From contig CAYMKU010000019.1 of assembly GCA_964391015.1 (NCBI GenBank), positions 8,083-72,082 of the forward strand: a stretch of DNA of 64,000 nt. The letters run 5' to 3'. Positions 18,261 through 27,324 of this stretch are shown piece after piece (the first letter of the stretch is position 1; every line of letters begins with the position of its first letter). The position numbers and the translations under genes were made by a program. The DNA comes from XYD12-FULL-36-8 sp964391015. GTDB lineage: Bacteria; Bacteroidota; Ignavibacteria; Ignavibacteriales; Ignavibacteriaceae. The notes beneath the pieces were generated by a model. It searched no databases. It was not told the origin of the DNA and worked only from the letters and a program-made list of their open reading frames with translations.

Positions 18261-19022
18261 GTGATATACATAAAGACAAAAAAAGAAATTGATTTTATTA
18301 GAGAAAGCTGTAGAATAGTTGCAGAGACATTGAAGTTAGTCGCGAGTAATATTCGTCCAGGTGTCATAACAATAGATTTAGATAATGTTGCTGAAGAATA
18401 TATTTTGAGTAATAATGCCAAGGCAGCATTCAAGGGTTATTCGCAAGCAGGTTCTTATGATTATCCGGCTTCAATTTGTGTCTCAATAGATGATGAAGTA
18501 GTTCATGGAATCCCTGGTAATCGTGTTCTTAAAGAAGGTGAATTAGTATCAATTGATGTTGGTGTATTAAAAAACGGATATTATGGCGATGCTGCAATGT
18601 CAGTTCCCGTTGGTGAAATTTCCAATGATAAAAAAAAATTGTTGGATATAACCAACAAAGCTTTATATGAAGGAATAAGTCAAGCACAGCCAGGCAATCG
18701 TGTTCATGATATATCATTTGCTATTCAGAGTTTTGTTGAAGCAAATGGTTTTTCAGTAGTTAGAGATTTATGTGGGCATGGAGTTGGCAAATTTCTTCAC
18801 GAAGAACCAGCAGTTCCAAATTATGGTGAGAGGAAAACAGGTCCGAAGTTGAAAAATGGAATGACACTTGCAATCGAGCCAATGGTTAATGCCGGCAGTT
18901 ATAAAGTTAAAACTGCAAAAGATGGCTGGACAGTTTTAACTCAAGATGGTTTACCATCAGCACATTTTGAACATACGATTTTTGTTACTAACGGATCACC
19001 TGAAATCTTAACAGTTTGTTAA
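18261..19022 (+). CDS. map: Type I methionine aminopeptidase
   Basis: Removes the initiator Met from nascent proteins. 253 residues, pita-bread fold. The dinuclear metal ligands of the family are visible: Asp in IDVGV and in YGDAAM, His in GHGVGKF, Glu in AIEPM and Glu in the C-terminal FEHTIFV. The start is GTG with no obvious Shine-Dalgarno, ten bases after secY. Its TAA stop overlaps the infA ATG by one base. Confidence 0.96.
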   Translation: MIYIKTKKEIDFIRESCRIVAETLKLVASNIRPGVITIDLDNVAEEYILSNNAKAAFKGYSQAGSYDYPASICVSIDDEVVHGIPGNRVLKEGELVSIDVGVLKNGYYGDAAMSVPVGEISNDKKKLLDITNKALYEGISQAQPGNRVHDISFAIQSFVEANGFSVVRDLCGHGVGKFLHEEPAVPNYGERKTGPKLKNGMTLAIEPMVNAGSYKVKTAKDGWTVLTQDGLPSAHFEHTIFVTNGSPEILTVC

Positions 19023-19240
19023 TGGCAAAGCAAGGTCCAATAAAAGTAGATGGAGTAGTTACTGAAACATTACCTAATGCACATTTTAGGGTTAAACTTG
19101 ACAATGGGCATGAGATACTTGCTCACGTTTCAGGAAAAATGAGAATGCATTTTATTAAAATTTTGGTGGGAGATAAAGTTTCAATTGAATTATCTCCTTA
19201 CGATTTAACTAAGGGTAGAATTACCTATAGGTATAAATAG
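19022..19240 (+). CDS. infA: Translation initiation factor IF-1
   Basis: OB-fold factor that occupies the A site during initiation. 72 residues from ATG 19022, exactly the family length, starting MAKQGPIKVDGVV. The conserved SGKMRMHFIKILVGDKV segment is present. TAATG overlap with map suggests coupled translation. Confidence 0.97.
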   Translation: MAKQGPIKVDGVVTETLPNAHFRVKLDNGHEILAHVSGKMRMHFIKILVGDKVSIELSPYDLTKGRITYRYK

Positions 19241-19250
19241 CGGAGAGATT

Positions 19251-19364
19251 ATGAAAGTTAGATCTTCTGTTCGTAAGATTTGTGAAAATTGTAAGATAAT
19301 TAAGCGAAAAGGTGTTGTAAAAGTGATTTGTAAAAATCCAAAACACAAACAGCGTCAAGGTTAA
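19251..19364 (+). CDS. rpmJ: 50S ribosomal protein L36
   Basis: 37-residue zinc-ribbon protein read directly from the sequence. Zinc ligands Cys11, Cys14, Cys27 and His32 are all present, so this is the zinc form. Opens MKVRSSVRKICENC. CGGAGAG lies five bases upstream of the ATG. Sits between infA and rpsM, the standard place. Confidence 0.97.
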   Translation: MKVRSSVRKICENCKIIKRKGVVKVICKNPKHKQRQG

Positions 19365-19384
19365 TTTTTAACTAAGGAGTAAAA

Positions 19385-19768
19385 GTGGCTCGTATTTCTG
19401 GTGTTGATTTACCTAAAAATAAAAAAATTCTTTTTGGGCTCCAGTATATTTTTGGTATTGGAAGAAATATTTCAGGAGAAATTTTGCAAAAGGCAGAAAT
19501 AAATCCTGATAAAAAAGTAGCTGATCTTACTGATGAGGAAGTTGCAAAAATCAGATCTGTAATTACTGCGGATTATAAGGTTGAAGGAGCGTTGAGGTCG
19601 GAAGTTCAACAAAGCATTAAAAGATTGATGGATATAGGAACTTATCGTGGTTTGAGACATCGAAAAAGTTTACCAGCGAGAGGTCAAAGAACACGAACTA
19701 ACTCCCGTACGCGTAAAGGTAAAAGGAAAACTGTCGCTGGCAAAAAGAAAACACCAACTAAGAAATAA
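19385..19768 (+). CDS. rpsM: 30S ribosomal protein S13
   Basis: Head protein forming bridges to L5 and the P-site tRNA. 127 residues; helix-two-turn-helix motif and the C-terminal GLRHRKSLPARGQRTRTNSR arm are clear. GTG start with AAGGAG upstream. First gene of the alpha operon. Confidence 0.98.
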   Translation: MARISGVDLPKNKKILFGLQYIFGIGRNISGEILQKAEINPDKKVADLTDEEVAKIRSVITADYKVEGALRSEVQQSIKRLMDIGTYRGLRHRKSLPARGQRTRTNSRTRKGKRKTVAGKKKTPTKK

Positions 19769-19793
19769 ATAGTTGATTTAAGGAGAGATATAC

Positions 19794-20180
19794 TTGGCAA
19801 AGACTTTAAAAAAAGTTAAAAAAAGGACACACATTGATTCAAATGGTGAAGTTCATATTAAAGCCACTTTTAACAATGTGCAAGTTACAATTACAGATAT
19901 TTATGGCAATACAATTTCTTGGTCTTCAGCAGGGAGAAATGGTTTTAAAGGATCGAGAAAGAACACGCCGTTTGCTGCACAAGTTACGGCAGAAGCAGCA
20001 GCTAAAGAGGCGTTTGATCTTGGTTTAAGACGAGTTGATGTTTATGTTAAAGGACCAGGTTCAGGAAGAGAAGCTGCCATTAGATCTCTTAATACAGCTG
20101 GCCTTCAAATTAATTCAATTAAGGATGTTACTCCAATTCCTCATAATGGATGTAGACCTCCCAAGAAAAGAAGAGTATAA
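19794..20180 (+). CDS. rpsK: 30S ribosomal protein S11
   Basis: Platform protein near the E site. 128 residues, conserved VYVKGPGSGREAAIRSL and the C-terminal PHNGCRPPKKRRV. TTG start with AGGAGAG eight bases upstream; no ATG is available at the family start. Confidence 0.97.
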   Translation: MAKTLKKVKKRTHIDSNGEVHIKATFNNVQVTITDIYGNTISWSSAGRNGFKGSRKNTPFAAQVTAEAAAKEAFDLGLRRVDVYVKGPGSGREAAIRSLNTAGLQINSIKDVTPIPHNGCRPPKKRRV

Positions 20181-20200
20181 TTTTTCGGAGTATTTAATAA

Positions 20201-20827
20201 ATGGCAAGATATACTGATTCAGTATGTAAATTGTGTAGAAGAGAAAGACAAAAATTGTTTTTAAAAGGGCAAAAGTGCTTTACTGAAAAATGTCCGATTG
20301 AAAATAGATCCTATCCACCTGGTCAACATGGTATTTCTCGAAGAAGTAAAATATCTGAGTATGGTGTACAACTTAGAGAAAAACAAAAAATAAAAAGAAT
20401 TTATGGTTTGCTTGAAACCCAATTCAGAAATTATTTTGAAAAAGCCATCAAAGCAAAGGGAATAACAGGTGAGAACCTCGTAAAGATATTGGAAAGAAGA
20501 TTGGACAATGTTGTTTATAGATTAGGGTTTGCTTCGTCAAGAAAACAAGCCAGACAATTAATCAGACATCGTCATATTCTTGTTAACGATAGGTTGGTAG
20601 ATATTCCGGCTTACCTTCTGCTTGCTGGTGATGTAATAAAGGTGAAAGATAAAAGTAAGAAGCTAGATTTAGTTCACAATTCTCTTAAGAAAGTTCGTGA
20701 CAATACTTACAATTGGTTGTCTATAGATAAAGCAACCTTATCAGGTACATTTGTTCAAGTGCCTGAAAGAACTGAAGTTCCGCTGAATGCTAATGAGCAA
20801 TTAGTTGTTGAGCTTTATTCGAAATAA
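20201..20827 (+). CDS. rpsD: 30S ribosomal protein S4
   Basis: 16S-binding assembly initiator and fidelity protein. 208 residues, with an N-terminal zinc knuckle (Cys9, Cys12, Cys26, Cys31) and the S4 RNA-binding domain (RRLDNVVYRLGFASSRKQAR). In enterobacteria S4 represses the alpha operon. The contrast between zinc-form S4 and L36 and zinc-free S14 is notable. Confidence 0.98.
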   Translation: MARYTDSVCKLCRRERQKLFLKGQKCFTEKCPIENRSYPPGQHGISRRSKISEYGVQLREKQKIKRIYGLLETQFRNYFEKAIKAKGITGENLVKILERRLDNVVYRLGFASSRKQARQLIRHRHILVNDRLVDIPAYLLLAGDVIKVKDKSKKLDLVHNSLKKVRDNTYNWLSIDKATLSGTFVQVPERTEVPLNANEQLVVELYSK

Positions 20828-20864
20828 TGAAATTTTAATTTTAATTTTTTTTGAGGTTTAGCAA

Positions 20865-21860
20865 ATGAGTGCACCTTATATAAAGATGCCTGACGCAGTA
20901 GTACTCGATGAGAGTAATTATACCGATACATTTGGCAGATTTACGCTGCAGCCACTTGAGAGAGGTTACGGAGTGACATTAGGCAATTCATTAAGAAGAG
21001 TTTTACTATCATCTCTGCCTGGTGCAGCAATTACTTCTGTCAAGTTTGGTGGTGTTCTTCATGAATTCACGACAATTGAAGGAGTTGTTGAGGATGTTTC
21101 AGAAATTATCTTGAATCTAAAACAAGTTAGGATGAAATTGCTTAGTAAAAAGCCTAATAAAATTGATTTATCCTTTAATGGGGATTCAGTATGGACAGCT
21201 GCTGATATTCAGAAGCATAGCAATGAAATTGAAATCTTGAATCCCGAATTACACATTGCAACTTTGAATAAAAGTGCAAAGTTTGATGTAGAGATTAGGG
21301 TTGGGCGAGGTAAAGGATTTGTTACAGCTTCTGAAAATGTATCTGCTGAGAGTACTATTGGAGTAATCCCAATTGATTCAATATTTACTCCAATTAGAAA
21401 TGTTAAGTACGAAGTTGAAAATGTTAGAATTGCTGATCGAAATGATTATGAAAAATTAATTCTTGAAATTTTAACAGATGGTTCTATCACACCCGAGGAC
21501 TCTCTTACCCAGGCAGCAAAAATTTTAAGAGATCATGTTCAACTCTTCATTAACTTTGATGTTGTTCAGGAAGAAGTTCATACCTCTACACAAAAGGATA
21601 CTGAAAAAGAAAGAATTAAAAGAATCCTTCTAACAAATGTTGATGATCTTGAACTAAGTGTAAGGTCTCATAATTGTTTAAAAGCTGCTAACATTAAAAA
21701 CATTGCGGAATTAGTGAGAAGGGATGAAGCTGAAATGCTTCGGTTTAGAAATTTTGGCAGAAAATCCTTAGCCGAGCTTATGGAAATAGTTGAAAATCTT
21801 GGGCTTGAATTCGGTATGGACGTGGATAAATACTTGAAAGACGAATCAGAATCAAATTAA
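20865..21860 (+). CDS. rpoA: RNA polymerase subunit alpha
   Basis: Dimerising assembly platform of RNA polymerase. 331 residues: N-domain with GYGVTLGNSLRRVLLSSLPG, then a linker and a C-terminal HhH domain (LVRRDEAEMLRFRNFGRKSL) that contacts UP elements and activators. Standard place between rpsD and rplQ. Confidence 0.98.
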   Translation: MSAPYIKMPDAVVLDESNYTDTFGRFTLQPLERGYGVTLGNSLRRVLLSSLPGAAITSVKFGGVLHEFTTIEGVVEDVSEIILNLKQVRMKLLSKKPNKIDLSFNGDSVWTAADIQKHSNEIEILNPELHIATLNKSAKFDVEIRVGRGKGFVTASENVSAESTIGVIPIDSIFTPIRNVKYEVENVRIADRNDYEKLILEILTDGSITPEDSLTQAAKILRDHVQLFINFDVVQEEVHTSTQKDTEKERIKRILLTNVDDLELSVRSHNCLKAANIKNIAELVRRDEAEMLRFRNFGRKSLAELMEIVENLGLEFGMDVDKYLKDESESN

Positions 21861-21880
21861 TATTTCTTGCAGGAATCTAA

Positions 21881-22393
21881 ATGAGACATGGAGTAAAAGG
21901 ACGAAAGTTAAGTAGAACGCACAGCCATCGCGCTGCCTTAATGAATGCACTTGCTACTTCTCTTTTAAAACACAAAAGAATAAAAACAACTTTGGCCAAG
22001 GCAAAGGAAGCCCGCAAACATGTGGAAGCTTTGATAACAAAGGCTAGAAGAAATGATCTTCATGCACGAAGGCATATAATGAGATTTGTAAATGATAAAG
22101 AAGTTGTGAAAGAATTATTCAGTGATGTTGTACAAAAAATTGGTGACCGCCCGGGGGGATATACACGTGTTATCAAGCTTGGAAATAGGATGGGCGATGC
22201 TGCTTCAATGGCCATTCTAGAATTGGTTGATTATAACGATGTAATCACAAAAAAAGCTGAAGAGCATAAAGAAAAAAAGGAAGCGAAAAAAGAAGCTAAA
22301 GCCAAAGCAAAAAATGAAGAAAAAGAAGTTGAAGAAGCTGTTGAAGAGAAAGAACCTAAGTCAAAAAGAAAGAAAAAGAAAAGTGAAGCATAA
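21881..22393 (+). CDS. rplQ: 50S ribosomal protein L17 with charged C-terminal tail
   Basis: Exit-side large-subunit protein. 170 residues compared with 115-130 in most bacteria. The core MRHGVKGRKLSRTHSHRAAL through AASMAILELVDYND is normal; from about residue 125 the protein is a Lys/Glu/Ala-rich tail of roughly 45 residues, predicted helical or disordered. Last gene of the supercluster, followed by a strong terminator. Confidence 0.97.
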   Translation: MRHGVKGRKLSRTHSHRAALMNALATSLLKHKRIKTTLAKAKEARKHVEALITKARRNDLHARRHIMRFVNDKEVVKELFSDVVQKIGDRPGGYTRVIKLGNRMGDAASMAILELVDYNDVITKKAEEHKEKKEAKKEAKAKAKNEEKEVEEAVEEKEPKSKRKKKKSEA

Positions 22394-22400
22394 TTTTTCT

Positions 22401-22427
22401 AAACCCCGGTTATTCGGGGTTTTTTAT
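22401..22427 (+). terminator. Rho-independent terminator after rplQ
   Basis: AAACCCCG pairs with CGGGGTTT over a six-base loop and runs into TTTTTT. It closes the ribosomal supercluster. Confidence 0.9.
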
Positions 22428-22483
22428 TTTAAAGTCTTTATACTTTTAATTAACTGATATAAATTGCATTGGAATTTTTAACA

Positions 22484-23068
22484 ATGTTTGAAGAACAGCA
22501 ATTCATAAAATCTGCATTTAGTTTAAACGAACTACCGAAACATAGATTACCGGAAGTGATTCTTTGTGGAAGATCTAATGTAGGAAAATCATCTTTCATT
22601 AATTCATTTTTTAATAGAAAAAATTTAGCGAAAATCAGTGCTACTCCTGGAAAAACAAGATCAATAAATTTTTATGAAATTGATAAGAGATTTTATTTGG
22701 TGGACTTACCTGGCTATGGTTTTGCCAAGGCAAGTAAGGCAGAACGAACTAAATGGTCTAAATTAATTGATGGGTTTATCACTAAATCAAATTATATCAA
22801 ATTAGCAATTCATTTTGTAGATAGCAGACATAAACCCACAGATCTTGATATGAAGTTAAATCAGCTTTTGCTTCAATTAAATATTCCATTTGTTATCTTG
22901 TTATCGAAAACAGATAAGCTGAAACATTCTGAGCTTATATCTTCAAAGAAAAGCTTGCTAAATATATTTCCTGGCATTGATTTGGAAGCAAATGTAGTTC
23001 TATACTCTTCAGTTAAACTATTTGGGAAAAAGGAGATTGCCAACCTTTTCAAAGAGATGTTTTATTGA
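22484..23068 (+). CDS. engB: Ribosome biogenesis GTPase EngB/YsxC family
   Basis: GTPase needed for 50S assembly. I start at ATG 22484 (MFEEQQF), giving 194 residues; an upstream TTG would add five residues with no better ribosome site. G1 GRSNVGKSS (29-37), the TPGKTRSINFY switch I, G3 DLPGYG (74-79) and G4 SKTDK are all present. First gene after the supercluster terminator. Confidence 0.95.
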   Translation: MFEEQQFIKSAFSLNELPKHRLPEVILCGRSNVGKSSFINSFFNRKNLAKISATPGKTRSINFYEIDKRFYLVDLPGYGFAKASKAERTKWSKLIDGFITKSNYIKLAIHFVDSRHKPTDLDMKLNQLLLQLNIPFVILLSKTDKLKHSELISSKKSLLNIFPGIDLEANVVLYSSVKLFGKKEIANLFKEMFY

Positions 23069-23153
23069 TATTTATGAAAATAGTTTATTGTTTGCTTGCT
23101 ATTCTAAAAAATGGTAAAATTATTATGTAATTTGTTACAAAACTTTCCAATCT

Positions 23154-25022
23154 ATGCAGATTAAAATGGATCGAAGGCAGAGAAGAAGATTTTTAATCTT
23201 TCTTGTTGTGCCTGTTTTAGCTATTGTTTTGCTGTTAGCTGATGATCTTACAGTTAGAATTATTGCATTGGCGTTGATCATCATATATGTTGCTTTTATT
23301 ATTTTTCTTCGTGATTCACTAAAGTTTCAGAGTACTTACATAAATGATAGTTATGGGGATAATTTAATTGAAGACGATTATCAGTACGATACCAAATCTA
23401 CTGATGAATCCTTCAAGATAATTTCAAAAAATACAAATCCTGAAATAATTACCTCTACCAGTTTTCCGGTTGATGGTAGAACTCAGCGTACGACGCTCAA
23501 ACCACCTGATTTAAAAGAAAGATTTAAGGAGATCGCATCTGAAGAACTCCCAAAGGAAGTTGGCCACGGTGGGCAGTTTTCATTTGTGCTTGAAAAAGTT
23601 CTAAACGTAATTAAAGAAGTCTATTACGCCCATTCGGTCATATTTTTTTGGTATAATCAAAAAAAAGAAAAATTTTCGATCGAAAAATTTATTTCTAATT
23701 CGACTGAGGTATCCCAAAGAAAATTTGATTTAGAAGATGATATACTTAGTAAAATTGTTCAAAAGTGCGAGCCGGAATTATTGACCGATATCTCAGCTGT
23801 TGCTGAGCCAGATGTTATTCGCTACTATGAAAACAGACAGGGGATTAGAAGTTTTGTAGGAGTTCCGCTTTTTTATGACAAGTCGCTCATAGCTATAATA
23901 GCCTTGGATTCAAAAGTTGAAGATGCCTTTGGGATTGAAACAATTTTTACTCTTGGCAGATTCGTAAGAGTTATAACGATGCTTATTTCAATTTTCGAAG
24001 AAAAGCACTCCGATACAATCTCACAGCAAAGACTGAATAGTTTACTGCATTTGATTGGTTCTCACCTGAAATTAGAAAATGAAAATGATCTAGCAGCTTC
24101 AATACAAAATTCTTTTACGCAATTAGTCCATTGGGATGCTTTCACTTTTATTTATTACGAACCTGTTGAAAGAAAGTTTAAAACCATTAAAGTTCTAAAT
24201 AACACTTCATTAAAATATATCGGTCAAAATTTAGAGGTTGAAGTAAGCGGGACATTAGTTGGTAAATGTATCTCAACCGGTATGCCAGTTAAAATTGACG
24301 ATACGAGTCTCGGTGAGATCAAAAGGTTTACTAAGAGTGAGACTGTTACATTTGATGGTTCCTTTCTTGCAATTCCGATCATTTACAAAAATCAGAACTT
24401 TGGTGTTCTTTGTTTCGAAAGTTTGAAGAAAAGTGCTTACTCGAATGAGGATGTACAATTTTTAAAAAGTGCGACTAATTATTTATCATTTACCATTCAC
24501 TCTTTTTCGTCACAAGCGCTCCTAAAAAGCTTTATTACACTTGATATTGAAACTCACACTCTTAACTTATTTAGCTTTAAAGAGCGAGTAAATGCAGATT
24601 TACACAAAGCAATAAATCTGAAAGTACCCGGTGCCTTAGCATTAGTTCGGATAGATGACTTTCTAGAGCAAGAGTCTCTTTTTGATGGAAATCCTTTCCC
24701 AAGGGTTCTTAACGCAGTTGCTGAATTAATTTCAAGTGAGATGACTCCACTTACAACTTTTGGAAGAATCAGTGAAAAAGTTTTTGGAGTTTACTTTTTC
24801 AACTCTAATACCAAGGATATTTTTCTTTGGGCTGAGAAATTAAGAGTTAAAATTGCGCGTAAACCAATTGCGGTTGTTTCCAAGCAGACAACTTACACAG
24901 TGTCTGTTGGGATTGCTTCTGCTACTAATAGGACCAATGTTGAAGAAATAATTTATAATGCTGATCTTGCTTTACAAAAAGCTCTTGAACGTGGGGGCAA
25001 TACAGTTCGAAGCATTAATTGA
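23154..25022 (+). CDS. Membrane GAF-GAF protein with degenerate GGDEF domain
   Basis: 622 residues. Two adjacent hydrophobic helices lie near residues 12-52, then a linker, a first GAF-like domain (about 130-270), a second GAF-like domain (about 300-450) and a C-terminal GGDEF-like fold (about 460-620). The signature loop reads GRISEKVFGVYF where active diguanylate cyclases have GG(D/E)EF, so catalysis is unlikely; the domain may bind nucleotide or partner proteins. C-terminal ADLALQKALERGGNTV matches the usual GGDEF end. Gene sits between engB and deoB; operon membership is unclear. The domain calls are from recognised fold patterns, and the sensory role is inferred. Confidence 0.75.
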   Translation: MQIKMDRRQRRRFLIFLVVPVLAIVLLLADDLTVRIIALALIIIYVAFIIFLRDSLKFQSTYINDSYGDNLIEDDYQYDTKSTDESFKIISKNTNPEIITSTSFPVDGRTQRTTLKPPDLKERFKEIASEELPKEVGHGGQFSFVLEKVLNVIKEVYYAHSVIFFWYNQKKEKFSIEKFISNSTEVSQRKFDLEDDILSKIVQKCEPELLTDISAVAEPDVIRYYENRQGIRSFVGVPLFYDKSLIAIIALDSKVEDAFGIETIFTLGRFVRVITMLISIFEEKHSDTISQQRLNSLLHLIGSHLKLENENDLAASIQNSFTQLVHWDAFTFIYYEPVERKFKTIKVLNNTSLKYIGQNLEVEVSGTLVGKCISTGMPVKIDDTSLGEIKRFTKSETVTFDGSFLAIPIIYKNQNFGVLCFESLKKSAYSNEDVQFLKSATNYLSFTIHSFSSQALLKSFITLDIETHTLNLFSFKERVNADLHKAINLKVPGALALVRIDDFLEQESLFDGNPFPRVLNAVAELISSEMTPLTTFGRISEKVFGVYFFNSNTKDIFLWAEKLRVKIARKPIAVVSKQTTYTVSVGIASATNRTNVEEIIYNADLALQKALERGGNTVRSIN

Positions 25023-25058
25023 AATCTTTTCCAAAATACTTCATATAAAATTCAACTC

Positions 25059-26228
25059 ATGAACAATTTTATTATAATTATTTTAGATGGTGTTGGTATT
25101 GGCGAGCTTCCGGATTCTTATCTCTATAAAGATGAGGGAAGTAACACCTTGGTAAATATGGCTGATGCAGTTGATGGCCTTAACTTACCAAACCTTCAAT
25201 CTCTTGGTCTTGGGAATATTACAAATATCAAGGGTGTAAAGGCGGTTGATAATCCGAGAGCCTCATTTGGGAAGATGAGAGAAATCTCAAAAGGAAAAGA
25301 TTCAATCACTGGGCATTGGGAAATTGGTGGATTGTATATTGATTTAGACTTTTCATATTTCCCGGATGGTTTTCCGAAAGAAATAACTTCTAAGTTTCTT
25401 AAATATACAGAATGCAAAGGATTTCTTGGTAACAAAGCTGCATCCGGTACAGAGATAATTCAAGAATTAGGTGATGAGCATGTTAATTCTGGATATCCTA
25501 TTATTTATACATCTGCTGATTCAGTTTTTCAAATTGCTGCCCATGAAGAAATAATTTCTGTTAATAAACTTTACGAAATCTGTGAGATAACACGAGAAAA
25601 AGTTTTGGAACCGCCAGTCATTATAGGGCGTGTTATTGCGAGGCCATTTATTGGAACCTCAGGGAATTATACGCGAACAGCTAATCGTAAAGATTTTTCC
25701 ATCAATCCACCAGGTGAAACAATTTTAGATGTGCTTTCAAAAAATGGAATTGATACAATTGCCATTGGAAAAATTAATGATCTTTTTAATTATCGTGGGA
25801 TAAAAACAGTAGTACAAACAAAATCAAATGAAGAGGGATTTCATAAAATTTTAAATTATGCTCAAAGTGTAAATAACAGCTTAATCTTTGCTAATCTTGT
25901 GGACTTTGATGTTTATTATGGACATCGTAATGATTCATTGGGATTTGCCAAAGCTCTTCGAAGTTTTGATGATTTGCTTCCTCATTTGATTGATGCTCTT
26001 GATGATACTGATGCTTTGATAATTACAGCTGATCATGGAAATGATCCAACAACTCCGAGTACTGACCATAGTAGAGAATATGTCCCATTGATATATTTTA
26101 GAAAGCACAAGCCACCAAAAAATCTTGAAATCCGTGAAACCTTTTCTGATGTCGCAAAAACAGTTGCTGACTTTTTTGGTGTTAACAATTCATTAGAGGG
26201 TAAAAGTTTTTTACGGATAACGAATTAA
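25059..26228 (+). CDS. deoB: Phosphopentomutase
   Basis: Interconverts ribose-1-phosphate or deoxyribose-1-phosphate with the 5-phosphates in nucleoside salvage. 389 residues, alkaline-phosphatase superfamily. Metal-binding motifs: ILDGVGIGE near the N-terminus, DSITGHWEIGG with the phosphorylated-residue region, and C-terminal ADHGNDPTTPSTDHSRE. Length is normal. The neighbours are not other deo genes, so it appears to stand alone. Confidence 0.95.
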   Translation: MNNFIIIILDGVGIGELPDSYLYKDEGSNTLVNMADAVDGLNLPNLQSLGLGNITNIKGVKAVDNPRASFGKMREISKGKDSITGHWEIGGLYIDLDFSYFPDGFPKEITSKFLKYTECKGFLGNKAASGTEIIQELGDEHVNSGYPIIYTSADSVFQIAAHEEIISVNKLYEICEITREKVLEPPVIIGRVIARPFIGTSGNYTRTANRKDFSINPPGETILDVLSKNGIDTIAIGKINDLFNYRGIKTVVQTKSNEEGFHKILNYAQSVNNSLIFANLVDFDVYYGHRNDSLGFAKALRSFDDLLPHLIDALDDTDALIITADHGNDPTTPSTDHSREYVPLIYFRKHKPPKNLEIRETFSDVAKTVADFFGVNNSLEGKSFLRITN

Positions 26229-26355
26229 CTTAATTCTTCATCTGATGAAAATAATTTTGTAAAACCGGACATAAGTTTTCTAAAGATCGTTATGATTCTT
26301 CACTTCGAATTTTTTTGCATCACGAGAAAAAATAACTCAAAGCTAACGACTTAAC

Positions 26356-26386
26356 TTTCATTTGAAAGATTAATCAATTATCTTTG
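26356..26386 (+). promoter_or_regulatory. Candidate Bacteroidota-type promoter before the sigma factor gene
   Basis: TATCTTTG at 26379-26386 matches the -7 consensus TAnnTTTG of Bacteroidota primary sigma factors, and TTTC at 26356-26359 lies 19 bases upstream where TTTG is expected. It would give an untranslated leader of about 75 bases. Only one of the two boxes is exact. Confidence 0.35.
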
Positions 26387-26466
26387 TGCAAAATTTGAAA
26401 CTGGTAGTAAATCAAATATTTACAAGAAAAATTTCTCAGAACATAAAAATAAATAAGAGCTAACTT

Positions 26467-27321
26467 GTGAAAATTGTTAAGCAGTTTACAAATCGTGAAA
26501 ATCAATCCCTTGATAAATATCTTCAAGAGATCGGCAAAATTAATTTGCTTACGCCGGAACAAGAAATTGAATTAGCAATTAAGATTAGAAAGGGTGAGCA
26601 AGGAGCTTTGGAAAATTTGGCAAAAGCCAATTTGAGATTTGTGGTTAGTGTTGCTAAACAATATCAGAATCAAGGTTTGTCTTTAGGCGATCTAATAAAT
26701 GAGGGCAATTTAGGTTTGTTAAAAGCTGCAAAAAGATTTGATGAAACAAGAGGTTTTAAATTTATTTCTTATGCAGTATGGTGGATAAGACAGTCAATCC
26801 TTCAAGCTTTAGCTGAGCAATCTAGAATCGTACGATTGCCGTTAAATAGAGTCGGGGCATTAAATAAAATAGGTAAGGCATATAGCAATCTTGAACAAGA
26901 GTTCGAACGAGAACCAAGTGCAGATGAGCTTGCTAAAGAGTTAGATATGGATGCTGCTGAAGTTGCAGACACATTAAAAATATCAGGTAAGCATATATCA
27001 ATGGATGCTCCCTTCACACAAGGTGAGGAGAATAGTTTATTAGATGTAATTCAAAGCGATCTTCAACCCTCACCCGATCATTTATTGATGGATGAGTCAT
27101 TAAAAGACGAAATAGAACATGCTTTATCCACACTCTCCGAAAGAGAAGCAGAAGTCATTAAATTATATTTCGGCTTAGATAAAGAAAACTCGCTTACTTT
27201 AGAAGAAATAGGCGAAAGATTTAATCTTACTAGGGAACGAGTAAGACAGATCAAAGAGAAAGCTATTAGACGTCTCCGGCATACGTCAAGAAGTAAAAAT
27301 TTAAAAGCTTATCTCGGCTGA
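26467..27321 (+). CDS. rpoD: Primary RNA polymerase sigma factor (RpoD/SigA type)
   Basis: 284 residues: short group 1-like sigma without region 1.1, as in Bacteroidota and relatives. Region 1.2 (SLDKYLQEIGKINLLT), region 2 with the -10 recognition helix (ETRGFKFISYAVWWIRQSI), region 3, and region 4 with ERVRQIKEKAIRRLRH are complete. GTG start at 26467. The downstream lipoprotein gene begins three bases after its TGA, so they are probably co-transcribed. That it is the housekeeping factor is inferred from full region 1.2-4 conservation. Confidence 0.93.
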   Translation: MKIVKQFTNRENQSLDKYLQEIGKINLLTPEQEIELAIKIRKGEQGALENLAKANLRFVVSVAKQYQNQGLSLGDLINEGNLGLLKAAKRFDETRGFKFISYAVWWIRQSILQALAEQSRIVRLPLNRVGALNKIGKAYSNLEQEFEREPSADELAKELDMDAAEVADTLKISGKHISMDAPFTQGEENSLLDVIQSDLQPSPDHLLMDESLKDEIEHALSTLSEREAEVIKLYFGLDKENSLTLEEIGERFNLTRERVRQIKEKAIRRLRHTSRSKNLKAYLG

Positions 27322-27324
27322 TTT

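Noticed and set aside
26236..26249. Terminator after deoB (TTCATC/GATGAA)
   Set aside because: The stem is six AT-rich pairs with no T-run after it, so it is too weak to call.
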